Positions 1 to 10,795 of a stretch of 64,000 nt of DNA are shown here, in pieces. The position numbers and the translations under genes are program-made. Below the pieces are notes generated by a model. The model made no database searches. It saw nothing but the letters and a program-made list of their open reading frames with translations, and was not told where the DNA came from. The DNA is from JAJXWB01 sp964634325 (lineage in GTDB: Bacteria > Pseudomonadota > Alphaproteobacteria > Rhizobiales > Beijerinckiaceae): the NCBI GenBank assembly GCA_964634325.1, contig CAZWJF010000011.1:1-64000 (forward strand). Reading direction: 5' to 3'. Positions within the stretch are counted from its first letter, which is position 1, and every line of letters begins with the position of its first letter.

Positions 1-438
1 CTGCAGCCGCTCGAAATTCCGCCGCCGCGCTCCGACAACGGCTTCTGGGCGCGCGAGAATTCGGATCGGCCCGAACCCTTCCACGCGCGCGACGCCGAGC
101 CCGCTTCCGAAGCGCAGGCCGCTTCGGTCGACGAGCAACCGGCCGGGCTTGCGAGCCATGCGGAAGTCGCCGAGGCGGCTCAGCCTGCGACGACGCCCGC
201 GCCAGTCCAGCCGGAGCTGGCCTTCGTCGCGCCTGCGCAGATCGAGGCGGCGGCTGTCGTTTCGCCTGCGGCGGAAGCTCCGCCCCCGGCGCCCGAACCG
301 GTCGCCGACGATCAGCCGCCGCGCACGATCGAGCAGCCGCGCGCCGACATCGGCCGGGTCATAACCCAGGCCGATCCCAACGCCCCCAAGAAGGGCGGAT
401 GGTGGCAGCGCGCCAAGGCGTCGATTTCGGGAAGCTGA
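1..438 (+). CDS. rne: Ribonuclease E, C-terminal end (partial)
   Basis: Open from the first base in frame 1 to a TGA at 436-438; the catalytic part lies outside the window. The visible 145 residues are a low-complexity Ala/Pro/Glu-rich tail ending in a basic, tryptophan-containing segment (PKKGGWWQRAKAS). That layout is typical of the disordered C-terminal scaffold of alphaproteobacterial RNase E, which organises the mRNA-decay degradosome. The assignment rests on tail composition and the terminal motif only, because no S1 or nuclease domain is visible. A strong hairpin terminator follows 21 bases after the stop. Another protein with an Ala/Pro-rich tail is possible but less likely. Confidence 0.7.
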   Translation: MQPLEIPPPRSDNGFWARENSDRPEPFHARDAEPASEAQAASVDEQPAGLASHAEVAEAAQPATTPAPVQPELAFVAPAQIEAAAVVSPAAEAPPPAPEPVADDQPPRTIEQPRADIGRVITQADPNAPKKGGWWQRAKASISGS

Positions 439-1053
439 AAGCGGCATCGAGATGAAAACGCCGGGCGCTCGCCCGGCGCTTTCCGTTCTTGGCTACGCCT
501 CGACCTACACCTTGACTGCGCCTCCGCCCTACAGAACAGCCATTGCCGTCTGGACAAATCTGCTCGACGCGCCATGGACACGACGCTAAGGTCGCCATTC
601 CGCGAGGCGAACGGTCAGCGCCAGACTGTATGCGCCATCGAAAGCATAGGATCAGCTGACTGACTGTCGGCGATCCCGGAGGCTGACGATGTCATATGGC
701 CGGTCAAATCTGTCCACGCTCGACCGCAGCGCCGAACCGGCGCTATCGGGACGACCGATACGATCCAACGATAGCTGAGGCACGGAGCGTTCGCCGTGCG
801 CCCTCGCCTCATGGTCGCCCGCCTTCCCGCGTTGCCTTACGCCGCCGCGCTTTTCTGTTCGCGGCCGGCGTCTTCGACAGGTTTGGCCAAGCGAAAGACC
901 TGTCGGCCACCCTATTCCTCGCGCCTCCGGGTCTGGCGCGGAGCCTGCGGCTCGACCTCGCCCTGCTGCTGCTTTGTCTGGCGGTCGCTACGCACGGCGC
1001 ACGGACGAACAGGCGATTTGCGAGCTTCAGCAACCGTGAAAGGGGAGACTGTA
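439..1053. other. Long non-coding stretch between rne and the lipoprotein gene
   Basis: About 600 bases without a supportable gene. Frames open here lack ribosome sites and have skewed, shadow-like composition. Apart from the terminator at 460-490 it holds a 7-bp hairpin (AGCGCCG at 728-734, CGGCGCT at 738-744, loop AAC). The 8-mer CAAATCTG occurs at about 554 and again at about 703, each followed by a similar ClaI-less GC-rich context. The 3' part (roughly 900-1053) should contain the promoter and leader of the next gene. No known RNA family was recognised. Confidence 0.5.
460..490 (+). terminator. Rho-independent terminator after rne
   Basis: A perfect 8-bp inverted repeat (GCCGGGCG at 460-467, CGCCCGGC at 470-477) with a CT between the arms is followed by a T-rich stretch (481-490). 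It sits just downstream of the rne stop codon. Confidence 0.85.
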
Positions 1054-1632
1054 ATGTTCAAGCATGTATTCGGAGCGTTGATCGCTCTTGGATTTGGCGC
1101 CGGATTGGCAGGGTGCAATGCGTCTGCGCCGCCATCGTCCTCTGCGCCTCCCCCGGCCAAAACCGCGCCGAGCGTGGCCGATCTCGTCGACGCCAGGGGC
1201 AGCTCCGGCGAAATGGAATTGAGCAATCGCGGCTATTCGCCGGCCCGCACGCAGGGGCTGACGACCTATTGGTGGCATTCCGCCGGCGCCTGCGTCCGGG
1301 TCGTGACAGCGCAGGGCCGATACAAGACCGTTCAATCGACCGCATCGACGGATTGCGGAAAATCGGCCTCGGCCGCGCCCGCCGCAGCAGCAGCTGCGCC
1401 TGCGTCGACCGTCAGCCGCGCGACGCCTACGAAAGACGAACAAGCCTGCCTGCAAGCCGTCACCACGAAAACCAACAATCCGGATGTCGTGCTGCTGACG
1501 GGCACCGAATTTTCTCAGGCCAATACCGCCGTTTATGTCGGCGTGGGCCCGCAGCACGCAAAGTGGCGTTGCCTGGTCAGCAACGGACAGGTCGCCGACG
1601 TCATGTCCATGACGGACGAAGGCAAGTCGTAA
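1054..1632 (+). CDS. Hypothetical lipoprotein
   Basis: 192 residues. The ATG at 1054 is chosen because AGGGGAG (1041-1047) sits 6 bases upstream and because it yields a clean lipoprotein signal: a hydrophobic stretch ending in LAGC with Cys21 as the lipidated residue. The frame remains open upstream but that part has no signal. After an Ser/Ala/Pro-rich linker there are two small modules, one with a WWHSAGACVRV stretch and one after an Ala-rich spacer with ACLQAV...WRCLVSNGQV. Both contain paired cysteines that could form disulfides in the periplasm. I do not recognise a family. It is convergent with the old-yellow-enzyme gene, with a hairpin between them. Confidence 0.8.
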   Translation: MFKHVFGALIALGFGAGLAGCNASAPPSSSAPPPAKTAPSVADLVDARGSSGEMELSNRGYSPARTQGLTTYWWHSAGACVRVVTAQGRYKTVQSTASTDCGKSASAAPAAAAAAPASTVSRATPTKDEQACLQAVTTKTNNPDVVLLTGTEFSQANTAVYVGVGPQHAKWRCLVSNGQVADVMSMTDEGKS

Positions 1633-1659
1633 ACACTCCACCCGCCTTCGCCTCAACGG

Positions 1660-1688
1660 GAAGCGGTCGTCAGGCGACCGCTTCTTCC
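1660..1688. terminator. Hairpin between convergent genes
   Basis: A perfect 10-bp inverted repeat (GAAGCGGTCG at 1660-1669, CGACCGCTTC at 1675-1684) has a 5-base loop that overlaps the stop codon of the minus-strand reductase gene. On the plus strand it is followed by only a short T run, so termination is likely but not certain. Confidence 0.55.
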
Positions 1689-2737
1689 ATGGCGGGATAA
1701 TCCGTGTAACCCGCCGGACCTTCCGAATAGAAGGTCTTCATATCCCAGGCGTTGAGCGGCGCGTTGCGACGCAGACGCTCCACCAGATCGGGATTGGCGA
1801 TGAAATCCTTGCCGAAGGAGACGGCGTCGGCTTCGCCGGCGGCGAGAACCTGTCCGGCCGTCTCGCGCGTGAGCCCTTCGTTGACGATCCACGCTCCGCC
1901 GAAAACTTTCTTCAGTTGCGGGCCGAGGCGCGGCTCCTTCAGCGACTCGCGGGCGAACACGAAGGCGATCTTGCGTCGGCCAAGTTCGCTCGCGACATAA
2001 CCGAAGGTCTTTGCGGGATCGCTGTCGCCCATGCCATGCGCGTCGCAGCGCGGCGCGAGATGCATGCCGACGCGACCGGCGCCCCAGACGTCGATGCAGG
2101 CGTCCGCGACCTCCAGCATGAGCCGCGCGCGATTTTCCACGGAGCCGCCGTAACGATCGGTCCGCTTGTTAGAGACGTCCTGCAGGAACTGGTCGATCAG
2201 ATAGCCGTTGGCGCCATGGATTTCGACGCCGTCGAAACCGGCCTTCTTCGCGTTTTCCGCGCCGCGCTTGTAGGCGGCGACCACGCCCGCCATTTCGTCC
2301 GTTTCCAGCGCACGCGGAACGGGATGCGGCCGCTTGGGACGCAGCAGGCTGACGTGGCCCTCGAGCGCGATGGCGCTCGGCGCGACGGGGGCCAAGCCGT
2401 CGTGATAGCTGGAGTCCGACACGCGGCCCACATGCCAGAGCTGCATCATGATGCGCCCGCCCGCCGCATGCACGCCATCGACAATGTTCTTCCAGCCTGC
2501 CGTCTGTTCGTCGGACCAGCAGCCCGGCGTCGACGGATAGCCGACGCCGCGCGGCTCGACCGAGCTGGCCTCGGTCAGGATGAGCCCGGCGGACGCCCGC
2601 TGCGCGTAATATTCGCGCATCAGATCGTTGGGAACGCGACCGGGCATGGTCGCGCGATTGCGAGTCAGCGGCGCCATGACGATGCGATTGGGAAGACGCA
2701 AGGCGCCGAGCGCGACAGGTTCGAACATCGAAGTCAT
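1670..2737 (-). CDS. Old yellow enzyme-type NADH:flavin oxidoreductase / ene-reductase
   Basis: 355 residues, the usual length for the family. These FMN enzymes reduce activated C=C bonds (N-ethylmaleimide, enones, nitro compounds) with NAD(P)H in the cytoplasm. An N-terminal beta strand and 'MAPLTRNRA' precede the substrate-binding His/Asn pair in HGANGYL (His174, Asn177). The signature RTDRYGGS follows and the FMN phosphate-binding region lies near the C-terminus (VSFGKDFIANPDL). It starts at ATG 2737; a second ATG at 2728 is also possible. The enzyme is close to NemA/XenB types, but the substrate cannot be predicted. It is transcribed alone, towards the lipoprotein gene. Confidence 0.92.
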   Translation of the reverse strand: MTSMFEPVALGALRLPNRIVMAPLTRNRATMPGRVPNDLMREYYAQRASAGLILTEASSVEPRGVGYPSTPGCWSDEQTAGWKNIVDGVHAAGGRIMMQLWHVGRVSDSSYHDGLAPVAPSAIALEGHVSLLRPKRPHPVPRALETDEMAGVVAAYKRGAENAKKAGFDGVEIHGANGYLIDQFLQDVSNKRTDRYGGSVENRARLMLEVADACIDVWGAGRVGMHLAPRCDAHGMGDSDPAKTFGYVASELGRRKIAFVFARESLKEPRLGPQLKKVFGGAWIVNEGLTRETAGQVLAAGEADAVSFGKDFIANPDLVERLRRNAPLNAWDMKTFYSEGPAGYTDYPAMEEAVA

Positions 2738-2863
2738 TCGGGATTTCCAACTCTGGGGAAGTTCGGCAGGATCGCCGGGGGATGGACCGAAGATAGCGCG
2801 GCGCGGCGGACCGTCGAATCCCCGTCCTGCAAATCTGCTCCGCGCCGCGGTCGGAGCTCGCGC

Positions 2864-3538
2864 GTGGCGAAACGGATGGGCGCGATGACGGTGCGAGACA
2901 GATTCGCGCGATTGCTGGCGGGGGTCGGCGCGGCCGTCGGGTGGAGCGCGCTCGCGCTGCAATTCTTCCTGCTCGCACGCGTCATTGCCGCCGAAGGCGG
3001 CGGCGTGGCGCTCGCGCTGTGGCGATTTCTCGGCTACTTCACCATCCTGACCAATGTCGTGACGGCGGCGGCGATGACGCAGACTGCGTCGCGCTACGAC
3101 GACCGCCGCGGTCCTACGGCGCCGCGCGGCGAGCTCGCCGTCGCGACCGCAATCGCAATGGTCGGCCTCGTCTACACGCTTCTGCTGCGCGCTACCTGGA
3201 ACCCGCAAGGTCTCCAGAAACTCGCCGACATCGCGCTGCACGATGCGACGCCGGTCCTCGCGGCGGCGGTCTTCCTGCTGCGTCGTCGCCCGGCGCTCGG
3301 CCTGCGCGACGCTGGCTTCGCGCTCGTCATGCCGCTCGGCTATGTCGCCTACGCCCTCGCGCGTGGCGCGGCGGACGGTTGGTACGCGTACTATTTCCTC
3401 GATCCGCGAAGCCTCAGCGGATCGCAGATGGCGCTCAATATCGCCGGGCTTGCGGTCGCCTTCTTCGTCCTCGCGCTCGCCCTGACAGGACTGTCGAATC
3501 TTCTCTCTCGACGCTACCGCGGCGGGACGCCCGGCTGA
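2864..3538 (+). CDS. Pr6Pr-family integral membrane protein
   Basis: About 224 residues with six hydrophobic segments, the second flanked by 'FLGYFTILTNVV', which is typical of the Pr6Pr/FAR-17a/AIG1-like membrane family of unknown biochemical role. The GTG at 2864 is preferred because GGAG (2853-2856) lies 7 bases upstream; ATGs at 2876 and 2885 are alternatives without a good site. The stop overlaps the next gene's ATG by one base, so the two are probably co-translated. Tryptophan and tyrosine cluster near the membrane interface in the C-terminal half (DGWYAYYFLDP). Confidence 0.8.
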   Translation: MAKRMGAMTVRDRFARLLAGVGAAVGWSALALQFFLLARVIAAEGGGVALALWRFLGYFTILTNVVTAAAMTQTASRYDDRRGPTAPRGELAVATAIAMVGLVYTLLLRATWNPQGLQKLADIALHDATPVLAAAVFLLRRRPALGLRDAGFALVMPLGYVAYALARGAADGWYAYYFLDPRSLSGSQMALNIAGLAVAFFVLALALTGLSNLLSRRYRGGTPG

Positions 3539-4359
3539 TGGACGCCGATCGCGCGACCGCGCGCCGGAAATCGACGGCGCGACGAATTGCGATCGCCGCT
3601 GCGCTGGTTCTCGCGATCTGGACAAGCCTCGCCTATCTCGCGTTGCCGTTCTTCTGGCGGCGTTACGAGCGCCAGCGGGGCCTCGAAGGCCGCACTATGG
3701 TCACGCGCACGGCGACCGGAATACCCGGCGACCCCATCAATTTCGGCGCTGTCGGCGCACAGCGGGACGTCGTCTGCGCGTTCAACGCCGCCGGCTGGTC
3801 GGCGGCGAATGCGACGACGCTCGCGACCGCCCTGCGCATCATCGACAGCGTGGCGCTGCGCCGCCCCTATCCCGAGGCCCCGGTCAGCCCGCTCTACTAC
3901 AACGGACGCGTCGAAGACCTCGCCTTCGAAAAAGCCGAAGGCGGCAGCGCCGATCAGCGGCACCACATTCGCCTGTGGCGCGTTCTCGACAAAGGCGACG
4001 AAGGCCGCCCGGTATGGCTCGGCTCGGCGACGTTCGACAAGGGCGTCGGCTTCAGCCGTTACACGCTGCAAGTGACCCATCACATTGCGGCGGACGTCGA
4101 CGCCGAACGCGACTTCGTCGCTTCGCAACTCGCCGAGGTCGGCATGGTCGAGGAACTATACGACGTCGCCGGCCGCGGCCCGACGATCGACGGGCGCAAC
4201 GGCGGAGGCGACCGATATTTCACGGACGGCGAAGCGCTGGTCGCCGTGCTGTCGCCGGACTGCCGGGAGATTCCGGGCAAGGCGCAGCCGGCGCGCCATA
4301 TGCCGTGGCAGGCGCGGATCAAGGACGCCATCTGGTCCGCGCTGCGACGGATTCTCTGA
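3538..4359 (+). CDS. LssY C-terminal domain-like membrane-anchored protein
   Basis: 273 residues. ATG 3538 overlaps the stop of the preceding membrane-protein gene (TGATG). A basic N-terminus is followed by one transmembrane helix (about residues 18-38), then a soluble domain carrying 'PGDPINFGAVG', 'AFNAAGW' and 'GFSRYTLQVTHHI'. That pattern matches the LssY C-terminal domain, often found attached to PAP2/DedA-type membrane proteins in the Legionella LssY family. No enzymatic activity is established for this domain. Overlap with the Pr6Pr gene suggests the two products act together in the envelope. Convergent with the aminotransferase gene. Confidence 0.75.
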   Translation: MDADRATARRKSTARRIAIAAALVLAIWTSLAYLALPFFWRRYERQRGLEGRTMVTRTATGIPGDPINFGAVGAQRDVVCAFNAAGWSAANATTLATALRIIDSVALRRPYPEAPVSPLYYNGRVEDLAFEKAEGGSADQRHHIRLWRVLDKGDEGRPVWLGSATFDKGVGFSRYTLQVTHHIAADVDAERDFVASQLAEVGMVEELYDVAGRGPTIDGRNGGGDRYFTDGEALVAVLSPDCREIPGKAQPARHMPWQARIKDAIWSALRRIL

Positions 4360-4366
4360 GTCCGCG

Positions 4367-5536
4367 CTATCCCTTCATCCACGCGCCCATGCGCGCGATC
4401 GCTTCGGCGATGTCGGCCTCCGAGCCCGCATAGGACAGGCGCAGCGTTCGATGGCCGCGCGCGCGGTCGAAATCGACGCCGGGCGTGGCGGCGACGCCCG
4501 CCTCCTCGAGCAGCCGCTTGCTGAAGTCCAGCGAGTCGTTGGTGAAGCGGCCGATGTCGGCGTAGATGTAGAAAGCGCCGTCGGGCGGCTGGACGTCGAC
4601 GAGCCCCATTTTCGGAAGCGCATCGATCAGCGCAGCGCGATTGCGGGCGTAACCGGCTTTGACCGCCTCCAGTTCGTCGCGCGCGTCGAAAGCCGCCTCG
4701 GCTGCGACCTGGCTGAGAAACGGCACGGAAATCGCCAGCGATTGCTGCAACCGCTCGATCGGGCGCACAAGCTGCTCGGGCGCGATCAGCCAACCGATGC
4801 GCCAGCCGGTCATGCAATAGAATTTCGAGAAGGAATTCACGACGAGCGTTTCGTCGGAGAATTTCAGCGCCGTCTGCGCCGGCCGTTCGTAAGTCAGGCC
4901 GTGATAGATTTCATCGGAGATGAAGGCGATCCCGAGCCTGTCGCAGGTTTCGCAAACCTCCCGCAACGCGTCGTCGCTCATCATGACGCCGGATGGGTTG
5001 GCGGGACTCATCAGGAGAACGCCCTTGAGCGGCCGCTCGCGGTGCGCGGCCTCGATCATCCCGGCCGTGACGGCGTGGCGCGTCGCGGCTGTCGTTTCGA
5101 GCGGAACGCAAACGCATCCCAGAGCCTCGAGGATGTTCATGTAGGCCGGATAGCCGGGCGTCGCGACGGCGACGCGGTCGCCGGCGTCGAACAACGCGAG
5201 AAAGCTCAGGATGAAGCCGCCAGACGACCCGGTCGTGACGACGACGCGCGACGGCGCGATATCGACGTCGTAAGTCTCGCCGTAGTGGCGGGCGATGCGC
5301 GCGCGCAGCGACGCCCGGCCCAGCGCGTCCGTATAACCGATCCGTCCGCCGCCGAGCGCCGCCATCGCGGCTTCGCGCACCGGCCGGGGCGGCGGCGCGC
5401 CGGGCTCGCCGACCTCCAGATGCATGATGCGGCGGCCCTGCGCTTCCAGGACGCCGGCCTCGCGCAGCACGTCCATCGCCAGAAACGGCTCTACAGCGCT
5501 GCGGGCGGAGGGAAACAGGCGGCGACGGGCGTCCAT
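4367..5536 (-). CDS. PLP-dependent class I/II aminotransferase
   Basis: 389 residues, fold type I aminotransferase of the aspartate/alanine aminotransferase superfamily. Visible elements: 'TTGSSGGF' phosphate-binding turn, 'SPANPSG' loop, 'SDEIYHGL' with the cofactor-contacting Asp and Tyr, and the Schiff-base lysine in SFSKFYCMTGWRIGW. A C-terminal arginine in 'LRLSYAG' would bind the substrate carboxylate. ATG 5536 is chosen over an upstream TTG (5542) because an AGGA site (complement of 5543-5546) lies 6 bases away. Amino donor and acceptor are not predictable from sequence. Confidence 0.93.
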   Translation of the reverse strand: MDARRRLFPSARSAVEPFLAMDVLREAGVLEAQGRRIMHLEVGEPGAPPPRPVREAAMAALGGGRIGYTDALGRASLRARIARHYGETYDVDIAPSRVVVTTGSSGGFILSFLALFDAGDRVAVATPGYPAYMNILEALGCVCVPLETTAATRHAVTAGMIEAAHRERPLKGVLLMSPANPSGVMMSDDALREVCETCDRLGIAFISDEIYHGLTYERPAQTALKFSDETLVVNSFSKFYCMTGWRIGWLIAPEQLVRPIERLQQSLAISVPFLSQVAAEAAFDARDELEAVKAGYARNRAALIDALPKMGLVDVQPPDGAFYIYADIGRFTNDSLDFSKRLLEEAGVAATPGVDFDRARGHRTLRLSYAGSEADIAEAIARMGAWMKG

Positions 5537-5638
5537 GATCAATCCTTTCGGCGCAGTTCCTTAACAGGGCGCCCGGCCGGACGGAACCGGCGGCCTATTT
5601 CCGGCCGCTTTTGCGGTCGATAGGATGCGAGACCGAAA

Positions 5639-7066
5639 ATGCAGCCGAACGCGCACATTCCGATGAGCTTCAAACGCGCAGCCAGATCGTTCGTCGCGGC
5701 CGTCGCCGCCGCGGCCACTCTCGCGGCAGGCGCGCGTCAGGCCGCCGCCCAGCCGGCGGGCGTCTCGATCATTCGCGACGCCGAGACCGAGCAATTGCTG
5801 CGCGATTATGCGACGCCGATCTTCCGCGCCGCCGGCATCAATACGCAGGCCGCCAAGATCATTCTGGTCGGCGATCGCGGTTTCAACGCTTTCGTGGCGA
5901 ACGGACAAAAGATCTTCGTCAACGTCGGTTCGCTGATGGAGTCGAAGACGCCGAACGAGATTATCGGCGTGCTGGCGCACGAAAGCGGGCATATCGCTGG
6001 CGGCCATCTCATTCGCCTGCATCAGGAACTCGCCAAGGCGCAGATCATGGCCATCGCCGGCATGCTGGTCGGCGCGGGCGCGGCCGCCGCACAGATGGCG
6101 GCCAGCCGCGGCGGACGGCGCGAGGGCCAGGTCGGCGCCGACAGCACAGGCCTGGCCGGCGTGCTGATGGGCCCCCAGGAGCTGGTGCGCCGATCGCTCC
6201 TCTCCTACCAGCGCGGCGAAGAGCAGGCCGCCGACCGCGCCGCCGTCAAATTTCTGAACGCCACGCATCAATCGGCGAAGGGCATGCTCACCACGTTCGA
6301 GCGCTTCGCCAACGATGCGCTGTTCAAGACCGCGTCCATCGACCCGTATGTCCTGTCGCATCCCCTGCCCGCCGAACGCATTTCGGCGCTCGAGCAGGTC
6401 GCTCACGAAAGCCCCTATTTCGACGCCAAGGATCCGCCGGCGCTGCAGGCGCGCCACGATCTCATGCGCGCAAAACTGTTCGGCTTCATCGGCGATCAAG
6501 GCGAAATCGCCCGCCGCTATCCGATCAACGATCAGTCGCTGCCGGCGCGCTACGCGCGGGCGATCGCGGACTATCGCTTCGGTCGTCTCGGCCAGTCGTT
6601 GCAGGAGATCGACGGCCTGATCGCGTCGCAACCGCACAATCCGTATTTTCAGGAACTCAAAGGTCAGGTTCTGATGGAGAGCGGGCGCGCGGAGGCGTCG
6701 CTGCCCTATCTGCGCAAAGCGGCGTCGATGGCGCCGAACGCCACGCCGATCGCGGTCCTGCTCGGGCACGCGCTGGTCGGCGCCGGCGGCGACGCGCACG
6801 AGAAGGAAGCCATCCGCGCGCTCGGCAAGGCGACGCAGCGCGATCCGGATTCGGCGGAAGGCTTCCAGTATCTCGCCATGGCGTTCGACCATATCGGCGA
6901 CCGGCCGAATTCGCAGCTCGCCTCCGCGCAGGCGCTGTTCGTGTCGGCCAAATACGTCGAAGCGCGCACGCAGGCCAAGCGCGCCCAGGACCAGTTCAAG
7001 AAGGGCTCGCCGGGGTGGCTGAAAGCCGACGACATCCTGAACTACCGGCCGCCGAATTTCGACTGA
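5639..7066 (+). CDS. Periplasmic M48 zinc metalloprotease with TPR repeats (BepA-like)
   Basis: 475 residues. A cleavable signal (ending near AAAQPAG) is followed by the M48 domain with zinc motif HESGH (His114, Glu115, His118). The downstream metal-ligand helix is EEQAAD near residues 194-199. The C-terminal half is a series of TPR-like helical pairs. This matches the BepA/YfgC family, which in E. coli assists assembly and quality control of outer-membrane proteins such as LptD. ATG 5639 is the first start; ATG 5663 (MSFKR) would give a more conventional signal peptide. A dsbA-like gene follows 82 bases later, consistent with a shared envelope-folding role. Confidence 0.9.
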   Translation: MQPNAHIPMSFKRAARSFVAAVAAAATLAAGARQAAAQPAGVSIIRDAETEQLLRDYATPIFRAAGINTQAAKIILVGDRGFNAFVANGQKIFVNVGSLMESKTPNEIIGVLAHESGHIAGGHLIRLHQELAKAQIMAIAGMLVGAGAAAAQMAASRGGRREGQVGADSTGLAGVLMGPQELVRRSLLSYQRGEEQAADRAAVKFLNATHQSAKGMLTTFERFANDALFKTASIDPYVLSHPLPAERISALEQVAHESPYFDAKDPPALQARHDLMRAKLFGFIGDQGEIARRYPINDQSLPARYARAIADYRFGRLGQSLQEIDGLIASQPHNPYFQELKGQVLMESGRAEASLPYLRKAASMAPNATPIAVLLGHALVGAGGDAHEKEAIRALGKATQRDPDSAEGFQYLAMAFDHIGDRPNSQLASAQALFVSAKYVEARTQAKRAQDQFKKGSPGWLKADDILNYRPPNFD

Positions 7067-7148
7067 TCGGCCGCGCCATGACAGGAACGGCAATCGTTAG
7101 TACAAGCGCTATATGTTGAAACGGGCGCAGCGCCCGGTGGAGCAAGAG

Positions 7149-7922
7149 ATGTCCCGATCGATTCGTATGGCCGCCGCGATACTCATGACCAGCGGCGCGC
7201 TGGCGTCGGCGCCGATCGCCCGCGCTCAGGAATTCACCGCGCAGCAGAAGGACGCCATCGGCAAGATCGTCCACGACTATCTCATTCAGAACCCGGAGGT
7301 TCTGCGCGAGGCCATCGCCGAACTCGACCGCCGCCAGAAATCAGACGAGGCCGCGCAGCGCGCCTCGGCGATCGAGACGGTTTCGACGCAGGTGTTCGAT
7401 TCCAAGCATCAGTCGGTGATCGGCAATCCCAACGGCAAGGTCACGCTGGTCGAATTCTTCGATTACAACTGCGGCTACTGCAAGAAGTCGTTGCCGGACA
7501 TCGCCCGCCTGACCAAGGAAAACCCCGATCTGCGCGTCGTGCTGCGCGATTTCCCGGTGCTCGGCCCGGGGTCGGTCGAGGCCTCGCAGGTGGCCATGGC
7601 GGTCGGCAAGCAGTTGCAGGGCGACAAGTTTCTCGCGTTCCACCAGAAGTTGCTCGGCTCCCGCAGCCATGTCGGCAAGGAGCAGGCGCTTGCGGTCGCG
7701 CGCGATTCAGGCGTCGACATGAGCCAGCTCGACAAGGACATGAAGAGCCCCGAGATCCGCGCCGGCATCGAGGAAGTGATGCACATCGCCGACAAGCTGG
7801 CGTTGACCGGAACGCCATCGTGGGTCGTCGGCAAGGAAGTGGTGGTCGGGGCGGTCGGTTATTCCGAGCTCGCCGGCAAGATCGCCAATTTCAAGAAGTG
7901 CGGGAAGACGGCCTGCGGCTGA
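7149..7922 (+). CDS. DsbA-family periplasmic thiol oxidoreductase
   Basis: 257 residues. A signal peptide ends around ARA-QEF. An N-terminal helical extension carrying 'LIQNPEVLREAI' is typical of Com1/ScsC-like DsbA relatives. The thioredoxin fold carries the catalytic pair CGYC (Cys108, Cys111) and a cis-proline loop in TGTPSWVVG. ATG 7149 is preferred because it begins the signal peptide; ATG 7113 in the same frame would add a hydrophilic stretch before it. The product should oxidise or isomerise disulfides in exported proteins. The preceding gene encodes a BepA-like protease, another envelope-folding factor. Confidence 0.92.
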   Translation: MSRSIRMAAAILMTSGALASAPIARAQEFTAQQKDAIGKIVHDYLIQNPEVLREAIAELDRRQKSDEAAQRASAIETVSTQVFDSKHQSVIGNPNGKVTLVEFFDYNCGYCKKSLPDIARLTKENPDLRVVLRDFPVLGPGSVEASQVAMAVGKQLQGDKFLAFHQKLLGSRSHVGKEQALAVARDSGVDMSQLDKDMKSPEIRAGIEEVMHIADKLALTGTPSWVVGKEVVVGAVGYSELAGKIANFKKCGKTACG

Positions 7923-7940
7923 GGCCGCCGACCGGCTTTT

Positions 7941-7941
<1 letters not shown>
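7922..7941 (+). terminator. Short hairpin terminator after dsbA-like gene
   Basis: A 4-6 bp stem (GCCG at 7924-7927 with CGGC at 7933-7936, extendable with a G-T pair) is followed directly by five T residues (7937-7941). It lies between convergent genes. The stem is short, so efficiency is uncertain. Confidence 0.5.
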
Positions 7942-10655
<2,714 letters not shown>

Positions 10656-10795
10656 GACGACGAGCCTCGCGGGCGCGGAAGACGCCCATCTGGCGCAGTA
10701 GACCGCAAAATCCTGAGCAGGGAATTAATCGCTCCCGTTAAGGAACGGTTTGCGATCAGCTAGTACAATGATCGAACGTAGGAATTTCGATTGGC

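Noticed and set aside
439..1053. Possible small gene or pseudogene in the 5' spacer after rne
   Set aside because: All frames are short or lack ribosome sites and homologs were not recognised; only hairpins are evident.
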